DNA from: JALSHZ01 sp964614535
GTDB lineage: Bacteria; Pseudomonadota; Gammaproteobacteria; UWMA-0217
Assembly: GCA_964614535.1 (NCBI GenBank)
Contig: CAZTOZ010000076.1
Span: 13,406-77,405 of the forward strand
Direction: 5' to 3'
Length of the DNA: 64,000 bases
Part shown: in pieces, positions 26,999 to 36,494 of the stretch
How the letters are laid out: each line of letters opens with the position of its first letter
Numbering within the stretch: position 1 is the stretch's first letter
Position numbers and translations under genes: made by a program
Notes under the pieces: model-generated
What the model was told of the DNA's origin: nothing
Seen by the model: the letters and a program-made list of their open reading frames with translations, nothing else
The model's database searches: none

Positions 26999-29900
26999 AT
27001 GCAAGACACCGCCCGATCCCTGTTCCGCGCCCTTTTCGCGCTGCTCGCCCTGCACCCCACCATGACGCTGGCGCTGCCGGCCGACATCGCCGACGGCTTC
27101 ACCCGCACCGTGCTGGCCGACGGACTCGCCAATCCGGTGGATTTCGAGATCGCCGCCGACGGCAGGATCTTCATCCTCGACCGCTTCGGCAAGCTGTGGG
27201 TCCGGCTACCGGACGGCTCGATGGTGCTGGCAGCCGACATTCCCGTCTACCACGAGAGCGAAGCCGGGTTGATCGGCATCGCACTGGATCCCAATTTCGC
27301 CACCAACGACCTCCTCTATCTCTACTACTCACCACCGACACCGAGCGAACATCGCCTGTCCCGCTTCAAGATGAACGGCAACACGCTCGACGTCGATTCG
27401 GAGATCATCATGCTGCAGGTGGCCACCGATCGCGACGGGCCGGCCCACGACGGCGGCAATCTCGAATTCGATGGCTTCGGCAATCTCTATATCGGCACCG
27501 GCGACGCCGCGGAACACAGCCCCTACGCCGCCGTGGACGAGAGCGAAAAGAACAACAGCGCCGAGAAGTCCTCCTCCAACACGAAGGACCTGCGCGGCAA
27601 GATTCTGCGCATCACGCCGCAGCCGGACGGCAGCTACACCATACCCGCCGGCAATCTGTTCAGTGACCCCGCCGACGGACGGCCGGAGATCTACGTGATG
27701 GGCGCGCGCAACCCGTACAAATTCGAGATCGACCCCGCGACCAACTGGCTGTTCTGGGCGGACATCGGCCCCGACGCCGCCACCGCCAGCGAACTGGGGC
27801 CGGCGGGACTCGACGAGATCAATCTCACCAAGGCCGCCGGCAACTACGGCTGGCCCTATTTCATCGGCGCCAACCAGCCCTATCTCGTTCGCGGGCAGAA
27901 GATGGATCCGGCGGCACCGATCAACACCTCGAAATGGAACGACGGACCACAGGGGCCACTGCCGCCGGCGCAGCCGCACTGGTTCAGCAAACCACAACCG
28001 GCGATTGCGCTGATGGGCGGCCCGGTCTACCGTTTCGACCCCGCGGTCACGGCGGCCGGCCGGCTGCCCGCCGATTTCGACCAGCACTACTTCTACTGGG
28101 ATTTCGTCACCAGCCGGATCTGGGCGGTGCGGTTCGACGATGCCGGCAACGCCCTGGGCGAAACGCAGATCGCCAAGACCGCCACCGGCCGCTTCAAATG
28201 GCTGATCGACATCGAGCTGGGCCCCGACGGGCGGCTCTATACGCTGGAGTACACCGATGCCCAGGTGCCCTATGGGCCGGTGCCGGCCACCGGCAAGCTG
28301 TCCCGGCTGGACTTCACCGGCCCCGCCTCGGCCAATCTGGCCCTGGGCCGGGTCGTGGCGGTGTCATCGACCGAAAGCGGTACCGCACAGGCGCAGAAGG
28401 AGAATCTCGCCGCCAGCAACGCCGTCGATGGCGATCCGGCCACCCGCTGGTCCAGCGCATTCTTCGAACCGCAGTGGATTCGCATCGATCTCGGCGACGA
28501 GATGACCATCGACCGCATCGAGATCGTCTGGGACCCCTACGCCTGGGGCGGCAGCTACAAGGTTCAGCTCTCCGCCGACGGCGATACCTGGACGACGGTC
28601 CACCAGGTCGATGGCGGCGACAACACCCCGGCGACGATCACCTTTCCGCCGAACCGCGCGCGTCACGTCCGCATCGCCGACATCACCCGAGGCGGCAACT
28701 GGAACTGGGGCATCGCCATCTACGAGCTGCGGGTCTTCGGCCCGACCCAGGGCAACCGCTTCGCCGATCCGCTGTTCCATCACCAGCATTATCAGGGCTC
28801 GGGCACTTGCGCGCTCTGCCACGGCGGCCTCACCGACAGCGACGGCCGCTCCATCTCGATCAACAACGACTGGTCGGCCAGCATGATGGCCAACGCGGTC
28901 CGCGACCCCTACTGGCTCGCCAAGGTGGCCGCCGAGCTCAAACGCAACCCGCAGCTCGAAGCGGAGATCAACGACCAGTGCACCCGCTGCCACGCACCGA
29001 TGGCCAACGACGCGCTGAAGAAGGCAGGCCAGCCGATCCGGCTGTTCGGCGACGGGTTCAACCATCCCGACAACGACTATTTCGACGCCGCGATGGATGG
29101 CGTCAGCTGCACCGTCTGCCACCAGATCGCCGACGTCAACCTCGGCACGGCCGAGGGCAACTCGGGCCGGTTCGTGGTGGAACGTTACGACGACAAGGCG
29201 GCACGGCCGGCCTACGGCCAATACCCGAATCCGAAGATCGAACCAATGCGTTCCAATGCCGGTTTCACGCCGACCCACGCAACCCATATCAGCGAGTCGG
29301 CCCTCTGTGCCACCTGCCACGACCTGAAGACACCCTATGTGGACGCCAACGGCCAGATCGCCAGCAGTGACTACCCGAGCCATTTTCCGGAGCAGATGGT
29401 CTTCACCGAATGGCGCAACAGCGTCTATGCCGGCGGTGGCGCCGACGGGAAAACCTGCCAGCAGTGCCACATGCCGCGGGTCGAAGGCAGGGTGGCCATC
29501 GCCACCAACTCCGGTCAGGTGCCTGCGCGGGAGAATTTCGCCCGCCATACGATGACCGGCGCCAATACGACGATGCTGGCCATGCTACGGGACAACGCCG
29601 CCACCCTCGGCGTCAGCGCCACCCAGGCGGCGCTGAACGCCGAGATCGAGCGGACGCGGGCATTTCTCGAGACGGCCGCCTCGATCGACATCACCGAGAC
29701 ACGCATCGACGACGGCACGCTGCAAGCGACGGTGAAACTGACCAACCACACCGGACACAAACTGCCGGGCGGCTACCCGTCACGGCGGATGTTCATCCAC
29801 TTCACCGTGGCCGACGCCGACGGCAACCTCCTGTTCGAATCCGGCCGACCCAATCCCGACGGCAGCATCGACGGCAATATCGAAGACAAAGACGAAAGCC

Positions 29901-30418
29901 GCTACGAGCCCCACTACGACCTCATCACCTCGGCCGATCAGGTACAGATCTACGAGCCGATCATGGCCGACAGCGACGGCAACGTCACCCACACACTGCT
30001 GCGGGCCAAGACCTATCTCAAGGACAACCGCCTCACGCCGCAAGGGTTCGACAAGGGCAACGTCCCGGCCGACATCGCCGTCCATGGCGCCGCCGCTGGC
30101 GATGACGATTTCGACAACGGCAGCGACACCATCCGCTACCATGTCGACGTCGGCGACCGGCGCGATCTGGTGGTCACGGCGGAACTGCTCTATCAACCAC
30201 TCTCCTACGGCCATTTGCAGGATCTGTTCCGCGACGGCGAGCTGCCGCAGGTCGCCACCTTCCGCGCCATGTTCGAACGCAACCGCGACAAGACCGAACG
30301 GCTGGCCCGCAGCGAACGCCGTCTTGGACGGGCGGGCGTCTCCAGCGGTGGCGGCGGAATGGCGGCGTCATGGCTGCTGGCACTGTCGCTGCTGCGCCGC
30401 CGGCGGCGCCAACGATAG
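26999..30418 (+). CDS. Secreted chimera: sugar-dehydrogenase beta-propeller, discoidin domain, five-haem cytochrome, GlyGly-CTERM-like tail
   Basis: 1139 aa. Signal peptide at residues 1-26. PQQ-type glucose/sorbosone dehydrogenase propeller at about 30-440 (GLIGIALDPNF, ARNPYKFEIDP, NYGWPYF). F5/8 type C (discoidin) domain at about 444-580 (NAVDGDPATRWSS). Cytochrome region with five CxxCH sites at Cys604, 661, 704, 770 and 820. A domain with NHTGHKLPGGYPSRR near 920 is typical of exported multihaem cytochromes. The end is Gly-rich, then a hydrophobic run, then a basic RRRRR cluster, like rhombosortase GlyGly-CTERM signals. Predicted role: oxidation of a carbohydrate or other substrate on the cell surface with electron transfer through haems. 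The substrate and PQQ use are inference. The ATG at 26999 was chosen for its signal peptide; the frame is open 73 codons earlier. Confidence 0.85.
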   Translation: MQDTARSLFRALFALLALHPTMTLALPADIADGFTRTVLADGLANPVDFEIAADGRIFILDRFGKLWVRLPDGSMVLAADIPVYHESEAGLIGIALDPNFATNDLLYLYYSPPTPSEHRLSRFKMNGNTLDVDSEIIMLQVATDRDGPAHDGGNLEFDGFGNLYIGTGDAAEHSPYAAVDESEKNNSAEKSSSNTKDLRGKILRITPQPDGSYTIPAGNLFSDPADGRPEIYVMGARNPYKFEIDPATNWLFWADIGPDAATASELGPAGLDEINLTKAAGNYGWPYFIGANQPYLVRGQKMDPAAPINTSKWNDGPQGPLPPAQPHWFSKPQPAIALMGGPVYRFDPAVTAAGRLPADFDQHYFYWDFVTSRIWAVRFDDAGNALGETQIAKTATGRFKWLIDIELGPDGRLYTLEYTDAQVPYGPVPATGKLSRLDFTGPASANLALGRVVAVSSTESGTAQAQKENLAASNAVDGDPATRWSSAFFEPQWIRIDLGDEMTIDRIEIVWDPYAWGGSYKVQLSADGDTWTTVHQVDGGDNTPATITFPPNRARHVRIADITRGGNWNWGIAIYELRVFGPTQGNRFADPLFHHQHYQGSGTCALCHGGLTDSDGRSISINNDWSASMMANAVRDPYWLAKVAAELKRNPQLEAEINDQCTRCHAPMANDALKKAGQPIRLFGDGFNHPDNDYFDAAMDGVSCTVCHQIADVNLGTAEGNSGRFVVERYDDKAARPAYGQYPNPKIEPMRSNAGFTPTHATHISESALCATCHDLKTPYVDANGQIASSDYPSHFPEQMVFTEWRNSVYAGGGADGKTCQQCHMPRVEGRVAIATNSGQVPARENFARHTMTGANTTMLAMLRDNAATLGVSATQAALNAEIERTRAFLETAASIDITETRIDDGTLQATVKLTNHTGHKLPGGYPSRRMFIHFTVADADGNLLFESGRPNPDGSIDGNIEDKDESRYEPHYDLITSADQVQIYEPIMADSDGNVTHTLLRAKTYLKDNRLTPQGFDKGNVPADIAVHGAAAGDDDFDNGSDTIRYHVDVGDRRDLVVTAELLYQPLSYGHLQDLFRDGELPQVATFRAMFERNRDKTERLARSERRLGRAGVSSGGGGMAASWLLALSLLRRRRRQR

Positions 30419-30427
30419 GCGTGCACC

Positions 30428-32671
30428 ATGCCAGGGAATCGGCTTTCGATCGTCGGACTGCTGGCCGCGCTGCTGCTCGGCTGCGATGGCGGCAACAATC
30501 GAGTGGGCGGCGGGCCGGCCGAGGCCGGCCCCACGGCACCGACGATGCCCTGCTCGCTGGACGTGCCCGCCCGGGTACATCCGGCCGACGGCGCCGACCA
30601 CATCCCACCGTCGCGTCCGTTACGGATCGAGCTGGCCCGGCCACTGACGCCAGCTCGGCTGGCCGAACACAGCAGCGCCGTCGCGCTCACCGATGCCAAC
30701 GGCGCGGCGGTCGCCCTCGCCCCCCGCCTCGACGCCTCGGGCTGCACCGTCGAACTGCAGGCCGTCCCGCCACTGCGCGGCGGCACCGACTACCGGCTGC
30801 GGGTCGATCTGGCGGCGCTCACCGGCGACCCGGCCGCCGGCACGATCACGCGGCGTTTTCGCACGCTCGACCTCAAGTTTCTCGGCGCCAGTTTCTTCGA
30901 CAGCCGCATCACGGCCATCGACCGGCTGACCGAAACGGAACTGCTCGGCGTATTACGGTTCGGCGGGCGCTGGGTGACGGAGCTGGCCCTGCCGGGCCGC
31001 AACCCCGGGGTGACCATCCCCGACAGCTACCTGCGGGCGCTCCACCGCTTCTGCGAGTTCGCCGTTGCCCGCGGGCAGCAGACGCTGATCCAGATTCCGC
31101 TCTTTCTGCCCGACGACGGCCTGCGGCGGGCACTCGACTATCTGCAACACCGCGACGACGGTTGCAATCGGATGCTCTTTGCCATCGGCAACGAGGTGGA
31201 CCGCATCGACAGTGACGAGGAACGCTACGCCGACCGTTTCGAATGGCCCGACTACCTGGCGGCGCTGCGACGCATCGTGCCACTGCTGCGGCAGCGCTTT
31301 CCCGATGCCGCCATCGCCGCACTCGACCTCTCCTCGTTCGAGGAATACGACGACTACCGGGCCCTGCGTGACTGGGTGGGACCGTTGTGCGCCAGCGACG
31401 ACCCAGCGGTGCGGGCCATCGACTATCTGTCGATCCATTTCTACCCCTATACCGGGGCACAGAAGCTGTGGGACATGCTCGATATGGGGCGTCGCTTCGC
31501 GGCCGGCCTTCGCCAGCTTCCCGCCGACTGCCCTCCGCTACTGCTGGGCGAGTACAACACCACCTATCAGTGGCGGCCCCAATCGACCTATCCCGGCAGC
31601 GGCGGCGACGCCTTCCTCCCGCTGCTGACGCTGCCCGAGCTGTTGCACCAGCAGAACACCATCGGACTGTTGCACTGGTCGCTGCTCGAGGACACCACCT
31701 CGACCCTCGGCCTGTTTCAATCACCGGCGCTGACACCACGCCCCGTCTATCCCGGCTATCTGCTGCTGCGGCCGGTACGCAATACCGATCCGGTCGCCAC
31801 CCGCCATGCACCGCCCGATCTCGCCGTCAGCGCTTTTGCCGATGGCGACACGGTGCATCTCTACCTCGGCAACTACCAGCCCGTGTTCCGGCGCGGCATC
31901 GACCTCGGCAGCGACGACGCCGCAGTGGCCATCGAGCACCCCGGCCTGCCGGCGGCCACGCTGTCCCCGCTGCCGCCGTTCTCGCTCACCCACCTGCATA
32001 TCGCCGGCGGCGTCATCGTCGCCGAACGGCGCATCGGCTTCCACGACCAGAACATCACCAGCGGACCGACCACAGCGGACACCACGCCACACTGCATCCC
32101 GGTGGCCGACTTTTCCGAGCCCAACAAACGCGGGGACGACTTCATCGGCGTCGATTTCGACCAGAATCGCAAGATCGCCACCGGCGGCACGCCGTTGCCG
32201 GTACCTGCCGCAGACGGCCCCGAACTGGAGGAGATGGACGACCTGCTGGAGGTGCGCTGCGGCCCGTCACCGCAGCGCTGTGGCGTATCGCTGCCACTGC
32301 TGGCCGACACCGCGACACGCGCGGCGGTGGACTGGTCCGAGGGGCTGTCGACGGCGGCCTTCCGCCTCAGCATCAGCAATCCCGGCGACGAGTCCATCAC
32401 GCTGCTGGCACAATTGGCCACCACCCACCCCGCCAGCGAGACCGAGATCGCCGAGGCCTTCAGCAGCGATTTCTCCGTCCCCGCGGGCCAGACCACCACA
32501 CTGTCGCTGCCCTGGCACTGGTTCCGGCAGCCGGATGCGGCGGCGCGCTCGCCAGCGACCGCGCTGGCCCGGCTTGCCGCATTGCGGCTGCTGTTGCGCA
32601 CGCCCCGACCGGGGGACACATTTCAACTGCGACGCATCGAGATCTGCGACCGCGCCACCAATCCGGAATAG
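30428..32671 (+). CDS. Lipoprotein with glycoside-hydrolase clan-A-like TIM barrel
   Basis: 747 aa. Lipoprotein signal with lipobox LLGC (Cys19). Ig-like N-terminal domain at about 45-135. A TIM-barrel region at about 145-450 contains IGNEVDR (Glu256, candidate acid/base), YLSIHFYPY and LGEYNTTYQ (Glu375, candidate nucleophile), the layout of clan GH-A retaining glycosidases. C-terminal beta-rich domains follow, one resembling a carbohydrate-binding module (about 560-747). It begins 9 bases after the redox chimera stop, so the two are surely co-transcribed. I cannot assign a GH family or substrate. An outer-membrane-anchored polysaccharide hydrolase or binder is the best reading. Confidence 0.75.
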   Translation: MPGNRLSIVGLLAALLLGCDGGNNRVGGGPAEAGPTAPTMPCSLDVPARVHPADGADHIPPSRPLRIELARPLTPARLAEHSSAVALTDANGAAVALAPRLDASGCTVELQAVPPLRGGTDYRLRVDLAALTGDPAAGTITRRFRTLDLKFLGASFFDSRITAIDRLTETELLGVLRFGGRWVTELALPGRNPGVTIPDSYLRALHRFCEFAVARGQQTLIQIPLFLPDDGLRRALDYLQHRDDGCNRMLFAIGNEVDRIDSDEERYADRFEWPDYLAALRRIVPLLRQRFPDAAIAALDLSSFEEYDDYRALRDWVGPLCASDDPAVRAIDYLSIHFYPYTGAQKLWDMLDMGRRFAAGLRQLPADCPPLLLGEYNTTYQWRPQSTYPGSGGDAFLPLLTLPELLHQQNTIGLLHWSLLEDTTSTLGLFQSPALTPRPVYPGYLLLRPVRNTDPVATRHAPPDLAVSAFADGDTVHLYLGNYQPVFRRGIDLGSDDAAVAIEHPGLPAATLSPLPPFSLTHLHIAGGVIVAERRIGFHDQNITSGPTTADTTPHCIPVADFSEPNKRGDDFIGVDFDQNRKIATGGTPLPVPAADGPELEEMDDLLEVRCGPSPQRCGVSLPLLADTATRAAVDWSEGLSTAAFRLSISNPGDESITLLAQLATTHPASETEIAEAFSSDFSVPAGQTTTLSLPWHWFRQPDAAARSPATALARLAALRLLLRTPRPGDTFQLRRIEICDRATNPE

Positions 32672-32846
32672 CCCCGCTGTTCGTGACGGAATTCACAGAA
32701 TCGGAAACAGTCGGTAACAAGTCTCGGATTCCACTCACCCCGGCGAAAAAGAGGCAATATACTGCCGCTGCCGGTCGATCAGGCCGCCCCGCCGTCACGG
32801 GACAGATCGCCTCGCCCCCAATCGATGCGGAACGGACGCCAGAACA

Positions 32847-34892
32847 TTGAACGCAATAACAAAAAAACCGACTTCACGGGCCGACGAGCGTCACCCACTG
32901 CTGCTGCCCGCCATGACGCTGGCGACCGCCGCCGTGCTGGTCATGCTGCTGGTCTATGTACTGGTGACCGGCCAACAGATCACCGCCCGCTACGCGCCAC
33001 TGCTGCAGAACATCAACCAGATCCGGCAGCAGACCACCTCCGCCTGGCTCGACCTCTCCGATATGCAGGCCCACCCCGGCACCGACAACTGGCAACGGCT
33101 GTGGCGATCGCTGCACCAGGCCTCCACCCTCAGCGCCACGCTGCAGAACACCTTGGCGGCACAAGACGGCACCTCCCCCGCGGCGCTGCGCGATGAGCTC
33201 GCCGTCCGCATCGGCGAACTCCAGACACTGATCGGGCGACTCGTGGACCAGAGCATCCGTCACTATGGCGGCACCGCCGAGGTGGTGCCGGCATTTGGCG
33301 CCAGCTACCAGCAACTGCTTTCGGTCACCCAGCAGATCGACTCGCTGCTGCACGCCTCCCTCGACCAGGAGATGACCCACTTCCGCCAGCACAGCCTGAT
33401 GCTGCTGGGTTTCGTGCTGCTGCTGACCACCGGGCTGATCCTGCTGCTGCAGGCCATTCTGGCCAACAACCGGCAACAGCTGGCGGAGCTGCGCCGCGCC
33501 AGCCACGAAATCCGCAAGAAGAACATCCTGCTCGAACAACTCGCCTATTTCGACCACCTCACCGGCCTGCCCAACAGCCCGCTGTTCCGCGACCGTACCC
33601 GGCAGGCACTGCTGCACGCTCAGCGCGAGGGCTGCTCGATGGTGGTGCTGTACCTCGATCTGGACGGATTCAAGGCGATCAACGACAGCCTCGGCCACGA
33701 GGCGGGAGACCACCTGCTGGTGGAGACGGCCAAGCGGATTTCACGCTCGGTACGCAAGGAGGACACCGTCAGCCGCCTCTCCGGCGACGAGTTCGCGATC
33801 CTGCTGGCGAATATCCCCGATCTGACGACCGCCGAGGAGACCTCGCGCAACATCGCCGAGAAGATTCTCGATCGACTGCAGCAGCCGATCGAGATCGACG
33901 GCGACCCGGTCACGGTGTCGGCCAGCATCGGCATCGCGCTCTACCCGGTCGACGGCGACAGCGCCGAGCAACTGTTGCGCGCCGCCGACACCGCAATGTA
34001 TCTGGCCAAGTCGTCCGGCAAGAACAACTATCAGTATTTCTCCCGGCGCGCGCTCGGCACACACATCGTCTGCGAGCAGGAGCTGCGCGACCGCTTCGAC
34101 GACGACTCGCTGGCGTTGCACTACCAGCCGCAGTGGCACCTCGACAGCGGCGCGCTCGGCGGGCTGGAGGTGCTGGTGCGCTGCCGCGACGAGCGTCACG
34201 GCATGATCTACCCCTCGGGCCTGCTGCCGGTGGCGGAACGCAACGCGCTGATCGGCAAGCTCGACCTCTGGGTCACCCAACAGGCCTGCCGCGACTTCGC
34301 CAGCTGGCGCGGCCAGGACAATCCGCCGCCGAAGATCGCATTGAATCTCTCCGCCATCTCCCTCGGCCAGAGCCGCTTCGCCAGCCGCTTTCTCGCCATT
34401 CTGCAGGAACACCAGATTCCGGGATCGCGGATCGAGATCGAACTGAGCGACGAGGCGCTGGTCACACTGCGACCCGGTACGTTGAAGCTGCTCGATCCCC
34501 TGTTCCAGCACGGTGTGCATCTGGCCATCAACTGCTCCGGCACGCGCTACCGTGCATTGGAGCTGTTGTCGCGCCTGCCGGTCAGCGCCGTCAAGATCGA
34601 GCAACGCTTCTACCGCAGCGCCGGTGACAACGAACTGGTCGCCGCCATGCTCACCAATGTCGTCGATATCGCCGGCAAGCTCGGCGCCGTCGCCATCGCC
34701 GAAGGGATCGAATCCAGCACCGATCTGGAACAGGCCATCGCCCACGGCTGCGATCTCGGCCAGGGGTATTTTCTCGGCGAGCCGCAGACCGCCGGCGAGA
34801 TCGGCAACCTGCTGCAAGAGGCCTCCTCCAGCCAGACGTACCGGAAGGCCAGCAACGTCCACCACTTCCCCGCCCCACCATCACGCCGCTGA
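32847..34892 (+). CDS. Membrane GGDEF-EAL protein with degenerate active sites
   Basis: 681 aa, starting at TTG 32847 (weak ribosome site; the next in-frame ATG is at 32913). TM helices at about 22-42 and 188-208 flank a periplasmic helical sensor. The GGDEF domain (about 230-395) has SGDEF (Ser312) instead of GGDEF. The EAL domain (about 405-660) has LEVLVR (Glu441) instead of E-A-L, IEIELSD instead of an E-I-T-E-type block, and NCSGTRYRAL where active enzymes have DDFGTGYSSL, so the metal-binding Asp pair is gone. Phosphodiesterase activity is therefore unlikely. Weak diguanylate cyclase activity or c-di-GMP/GTP sensing remain possible. Single gene. Confidence 0.9.
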   Translation: MNAITKKPTSRADERHPLLLPAMTLATAAVLVMLLVYVLVTGQQITARYAPLLQNINQIRQQTTSAWLDLSDMQAHPGTDNWQRLWRSLHQASTLSATLQNTLAAQDGTSPAALRDELAVRIGELQTLIGRLVDQSIRHYGGTAEVVPAFGASYQQLLSVTQQIDSLLHASLDQEMTHFRQHSLMLLGFVLLLTTGLILLLQAILANNRQQLAELRRASHEIRKKNILLEQLAYFDHLTGLPNSPLFRDRTRQALLHAQREGCSMVVLYLDLDGFKAINDSLGHEAGDHLLVETAKRISRSVRKEDTVSRLSGDEFAILLANIPDLTTAEETSRNIAEKILDRLQQPIEIDGDPVTVSASIGIALYPVDGDSAEQLLRAADTAMYLAKSSGKNNYQYFSRRALGTHIVCEQELRDRFDDDSLALHYQPQWHLDSGALGGLEVLVRCRDERHGMIYPSGLLPVAERNALIGKLDLWVTQQACRDFASWRGQDNPPPKIALNLSAISLGQSRFASRFLAILQEHQIPGSRIEIELSDEALVTLRPGTLKLLDPLFQHGVHLAINCSGTRYRALELLSRLPVSAVKIEQRFYRSAGDNELVAAMLTNVVDIAGKLGAVAIAEGIESSTDLEQAIAHGCDLGQGYFLGEPQTAGEIGNLLQEASSSQTYRKASNVHHFPAPPSRR

Positions 34893-35030
34893 ACGGCCAC
34901 CGGCGGCAACAACGACTCCCCGTGGGCATTGCCATCGACGCCCTGCGCCCCCATTGTGGTGGTAGTCGATGCAAGGTCCGGCGCCGTTTTCCGATGGCCA
35001 TCGGGGAGCGCGCCGAAGGAGGAAGTCACG

Positions 35031-35846
35031 ATGAAGCAGGCACGCATCCGGCCACCCGCCGTGGCCAACACGTTCTATCCCGGCGATCCGACGGAACTGC
35101 GGGCAATGGTGGCCGCCATGCTCGAAGGCAGCCGGGCAGCCAGGCAGCAGCCGAAAGCACTGATCGCGCCCCATGCCGGTTATGTCTACTCCGGTGACAT
35201 TGCCGCCCAGGCCTACGGCGCGCTCCACCCCTATCGCGACGTGATCCGCCGCGTGGTGCTGCTGGGCCCCAGCCATCGCGTGCCGTTCCGCGGCATCGCC
35301 GTCAGCAGCGCCGACTATTACCGCACGCCGCTGGGCGACATTCCACTCGATACCGAAACCGCGCGGGAACTGACGCAGCGGTTCGGCTTCGTCGACTACC
35401 TCGACGTGGCACACCGGGACGAGCACAGCCTCGAAGTCCATCTCCCCTTCCTGCAGGCGGTGCTCGATGAGTTCGAGCTGCTGCCGCTGGTGGTCGGCGA
35501 AGCGACACCCCAACAGGTGGACGCGGTTCTGGAAGCCGTCTGGGGCGGGCGGGAGACGCTGATCGTCATCAGCTCCGACCTGAGCCACTACCACAGCGAC
35601 GCCGTCGCCCGACGGCTGGATCGGGAGACGGCGCAAGCGATCGAATCGCTCGACCCGGCCGGCGTCGACACCCAGCACGCCTGCGGCGCCCACCCGGTAC
35701 GCGGCCTGCTCGAGGCGGCCCGCAAGCACCGGATGCGACCGGTCACCATCGCGCTCGACAACTCGGCGCGCACATCTGGTGACTACGACCGCGTCGTCGG
35801 TTACGGCGCTTGGCTGTTCTTCGAACCGGAGGGAACGCTGCAATGA
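35031..35846 (+). CDS. MEMO1-family protein (AmmeMemoRadiSam system protein B)
   Basis: 271 aa, related to dioxygenase-fold MEMO proteins. RxPAVANTFYPGDP opening (residues about 7-19), PHAGYVYSGDIAA (His, near residue 47), LGPSHRVPF (His), DEHSLEVHLPFL (His), and SSDLSHYH. Three of these His residues line the metal site in the family. AAGGAGG precedes the ATG at 35031. It overlaps the AMMECR1 gene by 4 bases. The biochemical role of bacterial MEMO is unsettled; human MEMO1 binds iron and copper. Confidence 0.92.
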   Translation: MKQARIRPPAVANTFYPGDPTELRAMVAAMLEGSRAARQQPKALIAPHAGYVYSGDIAAQAYGALHPYRDVIRRVVLLGPSHRVPFRGIAVSSADYYRTPLGDIPLDTETARELTQRFGFVDYLDVAHRDEHSLEVHLPFLQAVLDEFELLPLVVGEATPQQVDAVLEAVWGGRETLIVISSDLSHYHSDAVARRLDRETAQAIESLDPAGVDTQHACGAHPVRGLLEAARKHRMRPVTIALDNSARTSGDYDRVVGYGAWLFFEPEGTLQ

Positions 35847-36397
35847 ATCTGACCGACCGGCAACGCGACCTGCTCAGAACGATCGCCCGCGAATCGATCC
35901 GCGCCGGCCTCACCCACGGCCAGCCACTGGCGGTGGATCTGGAGCAGGTGGACGAAACGCTGCGGCGGCCGGCCGCCACCTTCGTCACGCTCAACCTGCA
36001 CGGCCGGCTGCGTGGCTGCATCGGCTCGTTGCAAGCGATCAGGCCGCTGGCGCAGGACGTGGCCCACAACGCCTGGGCCGCGGCGTTCCAGGATCACCGC
36101 TTTCCGCCGCTGACGGCCGAGGAGTTTCCCGACATCGATATCCACATCTCACTGCTGTCGGAACCGGAGCCGATGGCGGTGACCTCGGAGGCCGATCTGC
36201 TACGCCAGCTCCGGCCCGGAAAGGATGGACTGATTCTCGAGGACGGCCCCTATCGCGCCACTTTTCTGCCGCAGGTGTGGTCGTCGTTGCCGGAGCCGGA
36301 ACGCTTCGTCGCCGAGCTGAAGAGGAAGGCCGGGCTACATCCCGGCCACTGGTCGGACACCCTCCGCTTCAGCCGGTACACCGTCGAGTCGGTTTAG
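35843..36397 (+). CDS. AMMECR1 domain protein (AmmeMemoRadiSam system protein A)
   Basis: 184 aa. Hallmark LRGCIGSL near residue 55, preceded by FVTLNLHGR, followed by VAHNAWAAAFQDHRFPPLTAEE and the family C-terminus. The start ATG overlaps the MEMO stop (ATGA), making the pair translationally coupled. In many prokaryotes a radical-SAM enzyme completes this trio. None is encoded next to the pair or elsewhere in the window. Function unknown in any organism. Confidence 0.93.
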   Translation: MNLTDRQRDLLRTIARESIRAGLTHGQPLAVDLEQVDETLRRPAATFVTLNLHGRLRGCIGSLQAIRPLAQDVAHNAWAAAFQDHRFPPLTAEEFPDIDIHISLLSEPEPMAVTSEADLLRQLRPGKDGLILEDGPYRATFLPQVWSSLPEPERFVAELKRKAGLHPGHWSDTLRFSRYTVESV

Positions 36398-36494
36398 CCG
36401 GCCCGGCCGTCCCCGTCTCGTTGCGGCGATCGTCACGGCCCCGCCCAAGGCGGGAACCCCAACCGGTTGCACCCGGGTGGCCCCGCCTCGCCGC

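Noticed and set aside
36440..36460. GC-rich hairpin between the AMMECR1 and M48 genes as a terminator
   Set aside because: Stem is only about five pairs and there is no T tract on either strand.
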